DNA from: Oscillospiraceae bacterium
Lineage (GTDB): Bacteria; Bacillota; Clostridia; Oscillospirales; Oscillospiraceae
Direction of reading: 5' to 3'
Assembly (NCBI GenBank): GCA_902766215.1
Contig: CACXCV010000243.1
Span: 1 to 7,493, forward strand
Length of the DNA: 7,493 nucleotides
Every line of letters starts with the position of its first letter. The stretch's first letter is position 1. The position numbers and the translations under genes are program-made. Below are positions 1 to 5,623 of this stretch, one piece after another. The notes beneath the pieces are model-generated. The model had not been told where the DNA came from. It was given only the letters and a program-made list of their open reading frames with translations, and did not search any database.

Positions 1-363
1 CCAGCCACAGACGCTCCGGGTCGCAGGCAGCGCGGATAATCTGCCCGGGCCACGCCGCCCGCTGGGGCGAGGCCGTGCCGTCGGCATTGGAAGAAAACAG
101 CATCCGGCAGGACGGAGCCAGGCAGCGGGCCAGCTCTCCCCGTCCTCAGCCATCACCAGCATCGTGGCCTCCGGGGGCAGGCGGGAGCCAATCCGCTCTG
201 TCAGCTGCGCCCGGGCCTGCGCGGTGATCAGCGAGCCCGGACCGGCCGGGACGGCCGGCTCTTCCTCCCGCTCCCGCTTCTGCAGGCGGGAAACAATGCC
301 CATTGCCGTTCCCGCAGCCGCACCGGCCGCCAGGGTCAGCTTGATCCAATTGTGCTTTTTCAT
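1..363 (-). CDS. Hypothetical membrane-anchored protein, 3' end outside window, probable frameshift
   Basis: The frame opens at ATG 363-361 and overlaps the stop of the upstream peptidase gene by four bases (ATGA), a layout typical of translational coupling. A GGAGG lies 13 bases before it (381-377). The product begins MKKHNWIKLTLAAGAAAG, a basic start followed by a short Ala/Gly-rich hydrophobic stretch (residues 6-24), and then a charged linker (KREREEEP). That suggests a membrane anchor or uncleaved signal. I do not recognise a family. From about position 141 towards 1 the starting frame turns into a Pro/Arg/Trp-rich, low-quality translation. The neighbouring frame then gives a more protein-like segment (SSNADGTASPQRAAWPGQII, then DPERLWL). 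By hand count, G/C at third codon positions is about 82% before the break, about 84% after it in the second frame, and about 67% if the first frame is continued. One missing G in the GGGG run would explain this, as sequencing error or real mutation. Confidence 0.5.
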   Translation of the reverse strand, partial: MKKHNWIKLTLAAGAAAGTAMGIVSRLQKREREEEPAVPAGPGSLITAQARAQLTERIGSRLPPEATMLVMAEDGESWPAAWLRPAGCCFLPMPTARPRPSGRRGPGRLSALPATRSVCGW

Positions 364-902
364 GTCTTGCTCTCTTCCTCCGGAATCCGCAGCCCGCGAA
401 TCCGCTGCCGGTAGTCGGGCAGAAACCGCTCCACCTCGGCATAAAACGCGGACCCGTGATTTTTGTGCCGCACATGGGCCAGCTCGTGTACCACCACTGC
501 CTCCACCGCCTCGGGCGGATGCTGCATCAGCCGCCAGGAAAAACACAGTGCGTTTTTGGCGCTGCAGCTGCCGAAGCGTGTGCGGGCCGAAGTGATTTTC
601 ACCCCGGTCACGGCAACGCCCATCCGGGCGGCCCAACAGTCCACCAGCGGCGGAATCTCCGCCCTGGCCCGGGCGCGGAGCGCCTGCTCCTGCGCCGCGT
701 CCGGCTCGGGCCATGCCGCCTGCCGCAGCGCCTGCTCGCGGCGCTTCTGCTCGATCCAGCCGGCATGCCGGGCCAGCATGCGTTCGATGTCGGCCCGGGA
801 GGCTCGCTGGGGGGCGCGCACCAGCACGCCGCCGCCGGGGGTGATTTCAATGCTGATGGTGCGCCGGGATGACCGGCGCAGCTGATAGTCGATCTCGTTC
901 AT
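360..902 (-). CDS. YgjP-like zinc metallopeptidase (DUF45 / M48-type family)
   Basis: A 180-residue protein with the full YgjP (DUF45) signature. An N-terminal strand region (IDYQLRRSSRRTISIEI, residues 4-20) is followed by a basic, helix-rich middle (36-85), then the family block TRFGSCSAKNALCFSWRL (108-125), and the zinc site HELAH (139-143) with a third His in the NHGSAFY segment (H149). The HExxH glutamate is E140. The family consists of cytoplasmic predicted zinc proteases about 170-240 residues long, whose substrates are poorly known. No signal peptide or membrane segment is visible. I chose ATG 902-900 because it starts the conserved region and lies about 16 bases after the predicted transcription start. 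ATG 914-912 would add four residues but sits almost on that start. The stop overlaps the start of the next gene, so the two probably share a transcript. Family assignment is firm; the biological role is unknown. Confidence 0.88.
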   Translation of the reverse strand: MNEIDYQLRRSSRRTISIEITPGGGVLVRAPQRASRADIERMLARHAGWIEQKRREQALRQAAWPEPDAAQEQALRARARAEIPPLVDCWAARMGVAVTGVKITSARTRFGSCSAKNALCFSWRLMQHPPEAVEAVVVHELAHVRHKNHGSAFYAEVERFLPDYRQRIRGLRIPEEESKT

Positions 903-924
903 GCTGCTCACCATTCCTGCCAAC

Positions 925-953
925 ATCATACCGCGCGGCAGAACAATTTGCAA
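925..953 (-). promoter_or_regulatory. Predicted sigma-A promoter of the peptidase gene
   Basis: Read on the minus strand, TTGCAA (953-948) is followed after 17 bases by TATGAT (930-925). This is 4/6 and 5/6 agreement with the consensus and lies 23 bases before ATG 902. Transcription would start near 918, leaving a leader of about 16 bases. The -35 box lies inside the inverted repeat at 944-963. Confidence 0.55.
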
Positions 954-963
954 CCGCAAATTG
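944..963. promoter_or_regulatory. Perfect inverted repeat, candidate operator
   Basis: CAATTTGC and GCAAATTG are perfect 8-base arms around a 4-base centre (AACC). The element covers the -35 box of the minus-strand promoter and lies about 60 bases upstream of the guaB -35. A protein bound here would be expected to block the peptidase promoter. No T-run follows on either strand, so an operator seems likelier than a terminator. I do not recognise the motif as a known regulator site. Confidence 0.45.
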
Positions 964-1025
964 CTCTTGTTCTCCCTGCCTGTACATGCAGCGAAAACAA
1001 CCCGGTTTTATGTGCCTTATGCCCA

Positions 1026-1054
1026 TTGCGCCCCGGGGCAAAAGCGGATATAAT
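1026..1054 (+). promoter_or_regulatory. Predicted sigma-A promoter of guaB
   Basis: A perfect TATAAT -10 box (1049-1054) lies 17 bases after TTGCGC (1026-1031), a weak -35 with 3/6 matches. Transcription would begin near 1061, giving a leader of about 37 bases that holds the ribosome site AAGGAGG (1084-1090). The leader is too short for a purine riboswitch aptamer. A GCCCCGGGGC palindrome (1030-1039) fills part of the spacer. Confidence 0.65.
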
Positions 1055-1097
1055 GGGGAAAATATCATTCCGACACACCAGATAAGGAGGAGTCGTC

Positions 1098-2603
1098 ATG
1101 GCAATTTACTATTCCGAGCCGTCCCGCACCTTCAGCGAGTTTCTGCTCATTCCCGGCTATACGTCTGAGCAATGCATTCCTGCCAATGTCAGCCTGAAAA
1201 CGCCCCTGGTCAAATTCCGCAAAGGCGAAGAATGCCCCATCACCCTGAACATCCCGCTGACCAGCGCCATCATGCAGTCGGTTTCCAACGACACGCTTGC
1301 GATTGCATTGGCAAAGGAAGGCGGGCTGAGTTTTATCTACGGCAGCCAGAGCATCGAAAACGAGGCTGCCATGGTTGCCCGGGTGAAAAACTATAAGGCC
1401 GGCTTTGTCGTATCCGACTCCAACGTGACCGAGGACGCCACCCTGGCCGACGTGTTGGAGCTGGTGGAAACCAACGGACACAACACCATTGCCGTCACCG
1501 ACGACGGCAGCGCCAACGGCCGCCTGCGCGGCATTGTCACCAGCCGCGACTATCGCGTGAGCCGCATGGAGCCGGAGACCCGCGTGCGCGAGTTCATGAC
1601 GCCGCTGGAGCGGCTGATCACCGCCCCCGACGGTACCTCGCTGAAGGAGTGCAACGACATCATCTGGGAGCACAAGCTCAACTCTCTCCCCATTGTCGAC
1701 GCCGAGGGCCGGCTGAAGCATCTGGTCTTCCGCAAGGACTATTCCCAGCACAAGGAAAATCCCCAGGAGGTGCTGGACAGTCAGAAGCGCTATCTGGTAG
1801 GCGCAGGAATCAACACCCTGGACTATGAAAAGCGCGTCCCCGCGCTGGTCGAGGCTGGTGCCGACGTGCTGTGCATCGACTCGTCCGAGGGCTATTCCTG
1901 CTGGCAGAAAAAGACCCTCGATTTCATCCGCGACAAATACGGCGACAGCGTCAAGGTGGGCGCGGGCAACGTGGTCGATCGTGACGGCTTCCGCTTTCTG
2001 GCAGAGGCCGGCGCCGACTTTGTAAAGATCGGCATCGGCGGCGGTTCGATCTGCATCACCCGCGAGCAGAAGGGCATTGGCCGCGGCCAGGCAACGGCGG
2101 TCATCGAAGTGGCTGCCGCCCGCGATGAATATTATAAGGAAACCGGCGTCTATATTCCCATCTGCTCCGACGGTGGCATCGTTCATGATTATCACATGAC
2201 GCTGGCGCTGGCCATGGGCGCCGATTTCCTGATGCTGGGCCGCTATTTTGCCCGCTTTGACGAGTCCCCCACCAACAAGCTCAACGTCAACGGCACCTAT
2301 GTCAAAGAATACTGGGGCGAAGGCTCTGACCGTGCCCGCAACTGGCAGCGTTATGACCTGGGCGGCAAGAACAAGCTGGCCTTTGAAGAGGGCGTGGACT
2401 CCTATGTGGTCTATGCCGGTTCGCTGCGTGACAACGTGGCAAAGAGCCTGTACAAGGTCCGCAGCACCATGTGCAACTGCGGCGTGACCACCATCCCCGA
2501 CCTGCAGAAAAACGCCAAAATCACGCTGGTGTCCTCCACCTCCATTGTCGAGGGCGGCTATCACGACGTGATGCTCAAGAGCACGGCCAACAGCATCCGC
2601 TGA
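1098..2603 (+). CDS. guaB: IMP dehydrogenase, Tritrichomonas-like type
   Basis: Complete 501-residue inosine-5'-monophosphate dehydrogenase, a cytosolic tetramer that oxidises IMP to XMP with NAD+, the first committed step to GMP. Order: N-terminal barrel part (1 to about 100), paired CBS subdomain (about 101-222), then the rest of the barrel. The catalytic loop is GIGGGSICITRE with nucleophile C319. IMP-binding D358 lies in SDGGI, and the mobile flap carries R418-Y419 (NWQRYD) and E431. K310, R382 and D261 are also present. These positions coincide with the published residue numbering of the Tritrichomonas foetus enzyme. The start, MAIYYSEPSRTF, also resembles that protein (MAKYYNEPCHTF as I recall it). 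The loop differs from the common bacterial form (GPGSICTTR). AAGGAGG seven bases before ATG 1098 fixes the start. It is transcribed alone, divergently from the peptidase gene. A complete active site argues for a working enzyme rather than a GuaB-like paralogue. Confidence 0.96.
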   Translation: MAIYYSEPSRTFSEFLLIPGYTSEQCIPANVSLKTPLVKFRKGEECPITLNIPLTSAIMQSVSNDTLAIALAKEGGLSFIYGSQSIENEAAMVARVKNYKAGFVVSDSNVTEDATLADVLELVETNGHNTIAVTDDGSANGRLRGIVTSRDYRVSRMEPETRVREFMTPLERLITAPDGTSLKECNDIIWEHKLNSLPIVDAEGRLKHLVFRKDYSQHKENPQEVLDSQKRYLVGAGINTLDYEKRVPALVEAGADVLCIDSSEGYSCWQKKTLDFIRDKYGDSVKVGAGNVVDRDGFRFLAEAGADFVKIGIGGGSICITREQKGIGRGQATAVIEVAAARDEYYKETGVYIPICSDGGIVHDYHMTLALAMGADFLMLGRYFARFDESPTNKLNVNGTYVKEYWGEGSDRARNWQRYDLGGKNKLAFEEGVDSYVVYAGSLRDNVAKSLYKVRSTMCNCGVTTIPDLQKNAKITLVSSTSIVEGGYHDVMLKSTANSIR

Positions 2604-2639
2604 GCCGGCCCGGAGCAGACAAATATCGCAATCACAACT

Positions 2640-2673
2640 GAGGCGGAACCCGGCACATGCCGGATTCCGCCTC
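2640..2673 (+). terminator. Hairpin after guaB, probable terminator
   Basis: GAGGCGGAA (2640-2648) pairs with TTCCGCCTC (2665-2673). After one mismatch, CCGGC (2650-2654) pairs with GCCGG (2659-2663) around a 4-base loop. It begins 37 bases after the guaB stop. The T-rich tail is poor on both strands (GTCTGCTAT on the plus side), so it may be an inefficient or two-way terminator between guaB and the minus-strand genes. Confidence 0.55.
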
Positions 2674-2751
2674 GTCTGCTATACAGCTCTGCGCCGGAAA
2701 ATCCGGCCGCCCCGTGGGGTTATCGGGTTATGCCGCGCCGGCGCTTTGACC

Positions 2752-2774
2752 GGCCGGGCACAGGCTGCCCGACC
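2752..2774 (-). terminator. Hairpin just after the Cys-rich miniprotein gene, weak terminator candidate
   Basis: On the minus strand GGTCGGGCA (2774-2766) pairs with TGCCCGGCC (2760-2752), one G-U pair included, around a 5-base loop. It begins 10 bases after the stop codon at 2785. No T-run follows. A second small stem, GCCGGA/TCCGGC, lies at 2693-2707. The rest of 2604-2784 holds no gene that I can support. Confidence 0.3.
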
Positions 2775-2784
2775 GCCCTGCGTG

Positions 2785-2967
2785 TCAGCAGCAGCCGCAG
2801 TTGGAAACGCTGTTGCCGCAGCCGCAGCCGTTGCCGCAGCCGTGGTTGCAGCCGTTGTTGCAGCCGCAGCCATTGTTCTCGCAGCCGCAGCCGCCGAACA
2901 GGATGAGGATCAGGATGATGATCCACCAGGTGTTGCCGCCAAAATTAAACAGACCGTTGTTGCACAT
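2785..2967 (-). CDS. Cys/Gly/Asn-rich membrane-anchored miniprotein
   Basis: A 60-residue protein starting MCNNGLFNFGG. GGAGG (2980-2976) with an 8-base spacer fixes ATG 2967-2965. Residues 14-24 (WWIIILILILF) form a short, very hydrophobic segment after two tryptophans and a near-uncharged start. Residues 27-60 are almost only Cys, Gly and Asn in repeated CGC and NGC steps. There are 12 cysteines in all (2, 27, 29, 34, 36, 40, 44, 48, 50, 57, 59, 60). The build, an N-terminal hydrophobic anchor plus a Gly-rich low-complexity tail, recalls small YjcZ-type sporulation proteins and similar unassigned miniproteins of Clostridia, but I cannot assign a family. Possible roles are metal binding, spore or envelope cross-linking, or a membrane-tethered thiol-rich patch; all are inference. 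It lies 139 bases downstream of the SLH gene, separated by a hairpin, so it may have its own promoter. The opposite frame is also open but lacks a ribosome site and family features. Confidence 0.8.
   Translation of the reverse strand: MCNNGLFNFGGNTWWIIILILILFGGCGCENNGCGCNNGCNHGCGNGCGCGNSVSNCGCC
2788..2889 (-). repeat. Imperfect short repeats (GGCTGC-type) coding the Cys-rich tail
   Basis: On the minus strand, hexamer-like units GGCTGC alternate with AACAAC, AACCAC and GGCAAC, giving the Gly-Cys and Asn-Asn/Asn-His/Gly-Asn steps of the miniprotein tail. The unit length is a multiple of three, so gain or loss of units would keep the frame, and tail length could vary between strains. Confidence 0.6.
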
Positions 2968-3060
2968 AAAGAATACCTCCCATTTGATTTGAAAGCGCCG
3001 AACGCCTTCATTCCCATGGTATTCCGCCGGGCCGAAAGTGTGCAAAACCGGGAAGCGGAA

Positions 3061-3092
3061 AGCCGGGCGCTGCAAAACCGCAGTGCCCGGCT
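3061..3092 (-). terminator. Hairpin after the SLH gene, probable terminator or attenuator
   Basis: On the minus strand AGCCGGGC (3092-3085) pairs with GCCCGGCT (3068-3061). Inside, after one mismatch, CTGC pairs with GCAG around the loop GGTTTT. Only two Ts follow directly. It starts 14 bases after the SLH stop and stands between that gene and the miniprotein gene. Beyond it, 2968-3060 holds the miniprotein's ribosome site; I see no convincing promoter there. Confidence 0.5.
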
Positions 3093-3106
3093 GAAATCCG
3101 TCTGAT

Positions 3107-4198
3107 TTATCGTGCGGCCACCATGCAGACTGCGGCGGCAATCTGTCCGCGCGTGACCACGCCGCCGTCGCGCAGCGCGCAGAGCAGCAGCTGGTGATCG
3201 GCCTGCTGGGCCAGCAGCGCCCGCCAGGACAGCCAGGTCATCTGCGCCCGCCAGAAGCTGGCGGCGCCGAGTGCGCGCTGCTCCTCGGCCGTGAGCACCT
3301 GCAGCGTCACCGCGTCGGTCAGCGCACTGCTCCAGGAAAAAGCCGCGCCCTCTTCATGGCCCAGCGCGCGCAGCAGCAGCGTGAGATAGTCCTGCGCCGT
3401 AACGGCGTTGTTCGCCCCGTACAGCCCCCCGCCGACGCCCTTGGCAAGCCCCTGCTCATAGGCATAGGCCGCATAGCGGCTGGCCCAGTCCGGCACGTCA
3501 GAAAAAGGATTGGCCGCCGTGCAGGCCTGCGCCTTGTCCTCCAAGCCCAGAATGCGCAGAAACATCACCAGCGCCTCGATCCGGGTGGCCGGGCGGTTCA
3601 GCTCAAAGCCGGCGTCGGTGCCGCGCAGCAGCCCCAGCTGGGACAGTGCCTCGGCCATGGAGGCATAATTCGCCTGGCCGCTGCGGCTCTGGCTGCACGA
3701 CCCCCGATAGTTGGCCGTCCCGGTCAGCGAGGCGGTTGCATAGCCCGACTGCCCGTCGGCGCAGAAATAGGTGTGGCTCAGGCTGAGAACCGTGCCGGCG
3801 GATATCGTCTGCCCGGCGGTGATGTCGATCAGACCGCTGCCCACGGCGCGCAGGCTGCCGTCCACTGGGGTAATCCGTGCGCCCAGCGTCAGGGTGACCG
3901 TGTCGTCACGGGCAGTGTGAATCCGGCCGGAGCCGGAATAGGACTCGCCGGCGCCCGCCCTGGCCCGGGCCAGCTGCTGCGCCACATCGCGCAGCGTCTG
4001 CGCCTCGAGATCATAGAGCGCCGTGTTGGCAGCGCTGCCGACCTCGGGCAAAAACGCGCCGGAAAATACGCCGTCCAGATAGCTTTTGGTAATCACCGGG
4101 TCCTCGCTGCCGCCGGCGGCAGACACGCTGCCCAGGCAGCAAAGGGCGCACAGCAGCGCCGCTGCGGCGCGCCGAAGGGTCTTTTTGCGTTGTTTCAT
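3107..4198 (-). CDS. Secreted S-layer homology (SLH) domain protein
   Basis: A 363-residue exported protein. The start MKQRKKTLRR is followed by a hydrophobic core (AAAALLCALCCLGSVSA), with likely signal peptidase I cleavage after SVSA, near residue 27. Residues 30-85 are probably helical. Residues about 90-168 are Thr/Gly/Ser-rich and look beta-rich; I recall a similar module in SLH proteins of gut Clostridia but cannot name it. The C-terminal half holds SLH-type repeats: a first from about 178 to 220, a clear second at 232-281 (FSDVPDWASRYAAYAYEQGL then the L..LLRALG helix), and a degenerate third after about 288. SLH domains usually bind pyruvylated wall polysaccharide, so a wall-attached location is likely. 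GGAGG (4210-4206) with a 7-base spacer fixes ATG 4198-4196; upstream in-frame starts would lose the signal peptide. The gene is divergent from the metal exporter. No enzymatic domain is visible, so its role is unknown. Confidence 0.88.
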   Translation of the reverse strand: MKQRKKTLRRAAAALLCALCCLGSVSAAGGSEDPVITKSYLDGVFSGAFLPEVGSAANTALYDLEAQTLRDVAQQLARARAGAGESYSGSGRIHTARDDTVTLTLGARITPVDGSLRAVGSGLIDITAGQTISAGTVLSLSHTYFCADGQSGYATASLTGTANYRGSCSQSRSGQANYASMAEALSQLGLLRGTDAGFELNRPATRIEALVMFLRILGLEDKAQACTAANPFSDVPDWASRYAAYAYEQGLAKGVGGGLYGANNAVTAQDYLTLLLRALGHEEGAAFSWSSALTDAVTLQVLTAEEQRALGAASFWRAQMTWLSWRALLAQQADHQLLLCALRDGGVVTRGQIAAAVCMVAAR

Positions 4199-4244
4199 CG
4201 GTTTTCCTCCAGAGTGCAAAGGGCAAAGGCTCGAATATGCTTTT

Positions 4245-4273
4245 ATTTTAGCGTTTTTTCGCCCAAAAGTCCA
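4245..4273 (-). promoter_or_regulatory. Possible promoter of the SLH gene
   Basis: On the minus strand TGGACT (4273-4268, 4/6 match) is followed after 17 bases by TAAAAT (4250-4245, 5/6 match), about 47 bases upstream of the start codon, in the only A/T-rich part of this gap. The -35 is weak. Confidence 0.4.
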
Positions 4274-4312
4274 GCCCCAAGATTTCTGCCGCGCCCTTCG
4301 ACGGGATCGCTC

Positions 4313-4341
4313 TTGACAGTGCACTGGAAAACCCGTATACT
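4313..4341 (+). promoter_or_regulatory. Near-consensus sigma-A promoter of the CDF exporter
   Basis: A perfect TTGACA (4313-4318) and TATACT (4336-4341, 5/6) are separated by exactly 17 bases. Transcription would start near 4348, only about 19 bases before the ATG at 4367. It supports a start at 4367 or 4376 rather than further upstream, although the frame is open far upstream, antisense to the SLH gene. Confidence 0.85.
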
Positions 4342-4366
4342 GATTATTATATTCAACAGAATCGAG

Positions 4367-5551
4367 ATGATTGGCATGCAGTTTCTCATCCGCCGCCTGA
4401 TCCGCAACGCCGACCAGGTACACGATCCGGCCGTCCGCAATGCCTATGGCCGTCTGTCCGGCCTGGTGGGCATCGTCTGCAACCTAATCTTGTTTGCCGG
4501 CAAGCTGCTTGCCGGCCTGCTCTCCGGCTCGGTGGCCATCACCGCCGACGCGGTGAACAACCTGTCCGATGCCTCCAGCAGCGTGATCAGTCTGCTGGGC
4601 TTTCACATGGCCAGCCGCCCCGCCGACGACGAGCATCCCTTCGGCCACGGCCGGTATGAATACCTCTCCGGCCTGATGGTGGCGGTGATCATTCTTCTGA
4701 TCGGACTTGAGCTGCTGAAAAGCAGCGTGCAGAAGGTGCTTTCCCCCGAGGACGTGTCCTTCAGCTGGCTGATCGTCGGCGTGCTGGCCGCCTCGATTGG
4801 CGTGAAGCTGTGGATGATGCTTTTCAACCGGCGCATCGGCCGCCTGATCGGCTCGCAGACGCTGATTGCCACCGCTGCCGACAGCCGCAACGACGTGATT
4901 TCCACCGCCGCGGTGCTGGCCGCCACGCTGGTCTCCCACCTGACGGGGCTGCGGCTGGACGGCTGGATGGGCCTGCTGGTGGCGCTGTTTATTCTCTACA
5001 GCGGCGTGGGGCTGATCCACGACACGCTGGACCCGCTGCTGGGCAAGGCGCCCGATCCGGCGCTGGTGCAGCAGATTCACGAAGAGATTATGGCCTATCC
5101 CGGCGTGCTGGGCACCCACGACCTAATGATCCACGACTATGGCCCCGGGCGGCAGTTTGCCAGCGTGCATGTGGAAATGCCGGCCGAGGACGACGTGCTG
5201 GTCAGCCACGACGTGATTGACAACATCGAGCGCGACCTGCAGGCACGGCACGGCATCCACGTGGTGGTCCACTTTGACCCCATTGCCACCAGCAGCCCCA
5301 TCGCCAACAATCTGCGGGGCTGGATATCCAGGGAGATTCAGCTGATTGACCCCCGCCTGAGCATCCACGACCTGCGCGTGGTCACCGGCCCGACGCATAC
5401 CAACGTCATCTTTGACTGCGCCGCGCCCCACGGTCTGGCCATGACCGACGGTGAGCTGCGCGCCGCCATCTCCGCCCTGGTGAAAACCAGGGATCCCAGT
5501 TACAACTGCGTGATTACCATCGACCGCAGCTTTGTCACCCTATCCACCTGA
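4367..5551 (+). CDS. Cation diffusion facilitator (CDF) family metal exporter
   Basis: A 394-residue inner-membrane protein of the CDF family, proton-coupled exporters of divalent metals. Six membrane segments fit at about 31-52, 54-81, 99-118, 132-152, 166-190 and 198-218. Metal-site residues are seen in segment 2 (ADAVNNLSD: D61, N65, D68) and segment 5 (ADSRND: D172, D176), with the family loop EHPFGHGRYEYLSG (89-102) between segments 2 and 3. The DxxxD pair of segment 5, rather than the HxxxD typical of zinc carriers, suggests manganese, iron or broad specificity; this is inference. The cytosolic tail (about 225-394) is longer than the usual single ferredoxin-like domain and appears to hold two copies (251-305 and 334-388). 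The start is ATG 4367 or 4376. No proper ribosome site precedes either, and the leader is very short. The gene converges on fhs with a shared terminator. Confidence 0.92.
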   Translation: MIGMQFLIRRLIRNADQVHDPAVRNAYGRLSGLVGIVCNLILFAGKLLAGLLSGSVAITADAVNNLSDASSSVISLLGFHMASRPADDEHPFGHGRYEYLSGLMVAVIILLIGLELLKSSVQKVLSPEDVSFSWLIVGVLAASIGVKLWMMLFNRRIGRLIGSQTLIATAADSRNDVISTAAVLAATLVSHLTGLRLDGWMGLLVALFILYSGVGLIHDTLDPLLGKAPDPALVQQIHEEIMAYPGVLGTHDLMIHDYGPGRQFASVHVEMPAEDDVLVSHDVIDNIERDLQARHGIHVVVHFDPIATSSPIANNLRGWISREIQLIDPRLSIHDLRVVTGPTHTNVIFDCAAPHGLAMTDGELRAAISALVKTRDPSYNCVITIDRSFVTLST

Positions 5552-5566
5552 GCCATGGCAGCAAAC

Positions 5567-5604
5567 AGCGCCCCCGGAGCGAACGCATCCGCTCCGGGGG
5601 CGCT
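5567..5604. terminator. Strong hairpin between convergent genes, two-way terminator
   Basis: AGCGCCCCCGGAGC (5567-5580) and GCTCCGGGGGCGCT (5591-5604) form a perfect 14-bp stem around a 10-base loop. It starts 15 bases after the exporter stop and lies 19 bases after the fhs stop. T-runs are short on both sides (TTGCC on plus, GTTTGC on minus). The position suggests termination from both directions. Confidence 0.78.
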
Positions 5605-5623
5605 TGCCTATGCGCCGAACGGC

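Noticed and set aside
146..475. A 109-codon minus-strand frame spanning the peptidase and hypothetical gene junction
   Set aside because: Its reading is Gly/Arg/Ala-rich shadow sequence, and the ATGA-coupled frame explains 141-363 better. Only the part of this frame beyond its stop looks coding, which I treat as a frameshift.
1055..1097. A purine riboswitch in the guaB leader
   Set aside because: The predicted leader is about 37 bases, too short for the aptamer, and the conserved loop sequences are absent.
1065..2564. A 499-codon open frame on the minus strand, fully antisense to guaB
   Set aside because: It mirrors the guaB codons in GC-rich DNA and reads as Ala/Gly/Val/His-rich sequence without motifs, while the plus-strand frame is an unmistakable IMP dehydrogenase.
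2746..3105. A plus-strand frame with an Ala/Val-rich segment opposite the miniprotein
   Set aside because: The Ala run is the reverse reading of Cys/Gly codons. There is no ribosome site, whereas the minus frame has a consensus one.
3194..4366. A long upstream extension of the exporter frame across the SLH gene
   Set aside because: The extension is antisense to a well-supported gene, carries no family features, and the exporter has its own promoter at 4313-4341.
4199..4423. An upstream extension of the SLH frame
   Set aside because: It would bury the signal peptide inside the protein. ATG 4198 has a proper ribosome site and begins a classical signal sequence.
4484..5119. A 211-codon minus-strand open frame inside the exporter gene
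   Set aside because: It is Gln/His/Gly-rich, typical of antisense translation of a membrane protein gene, and has no supporting features.
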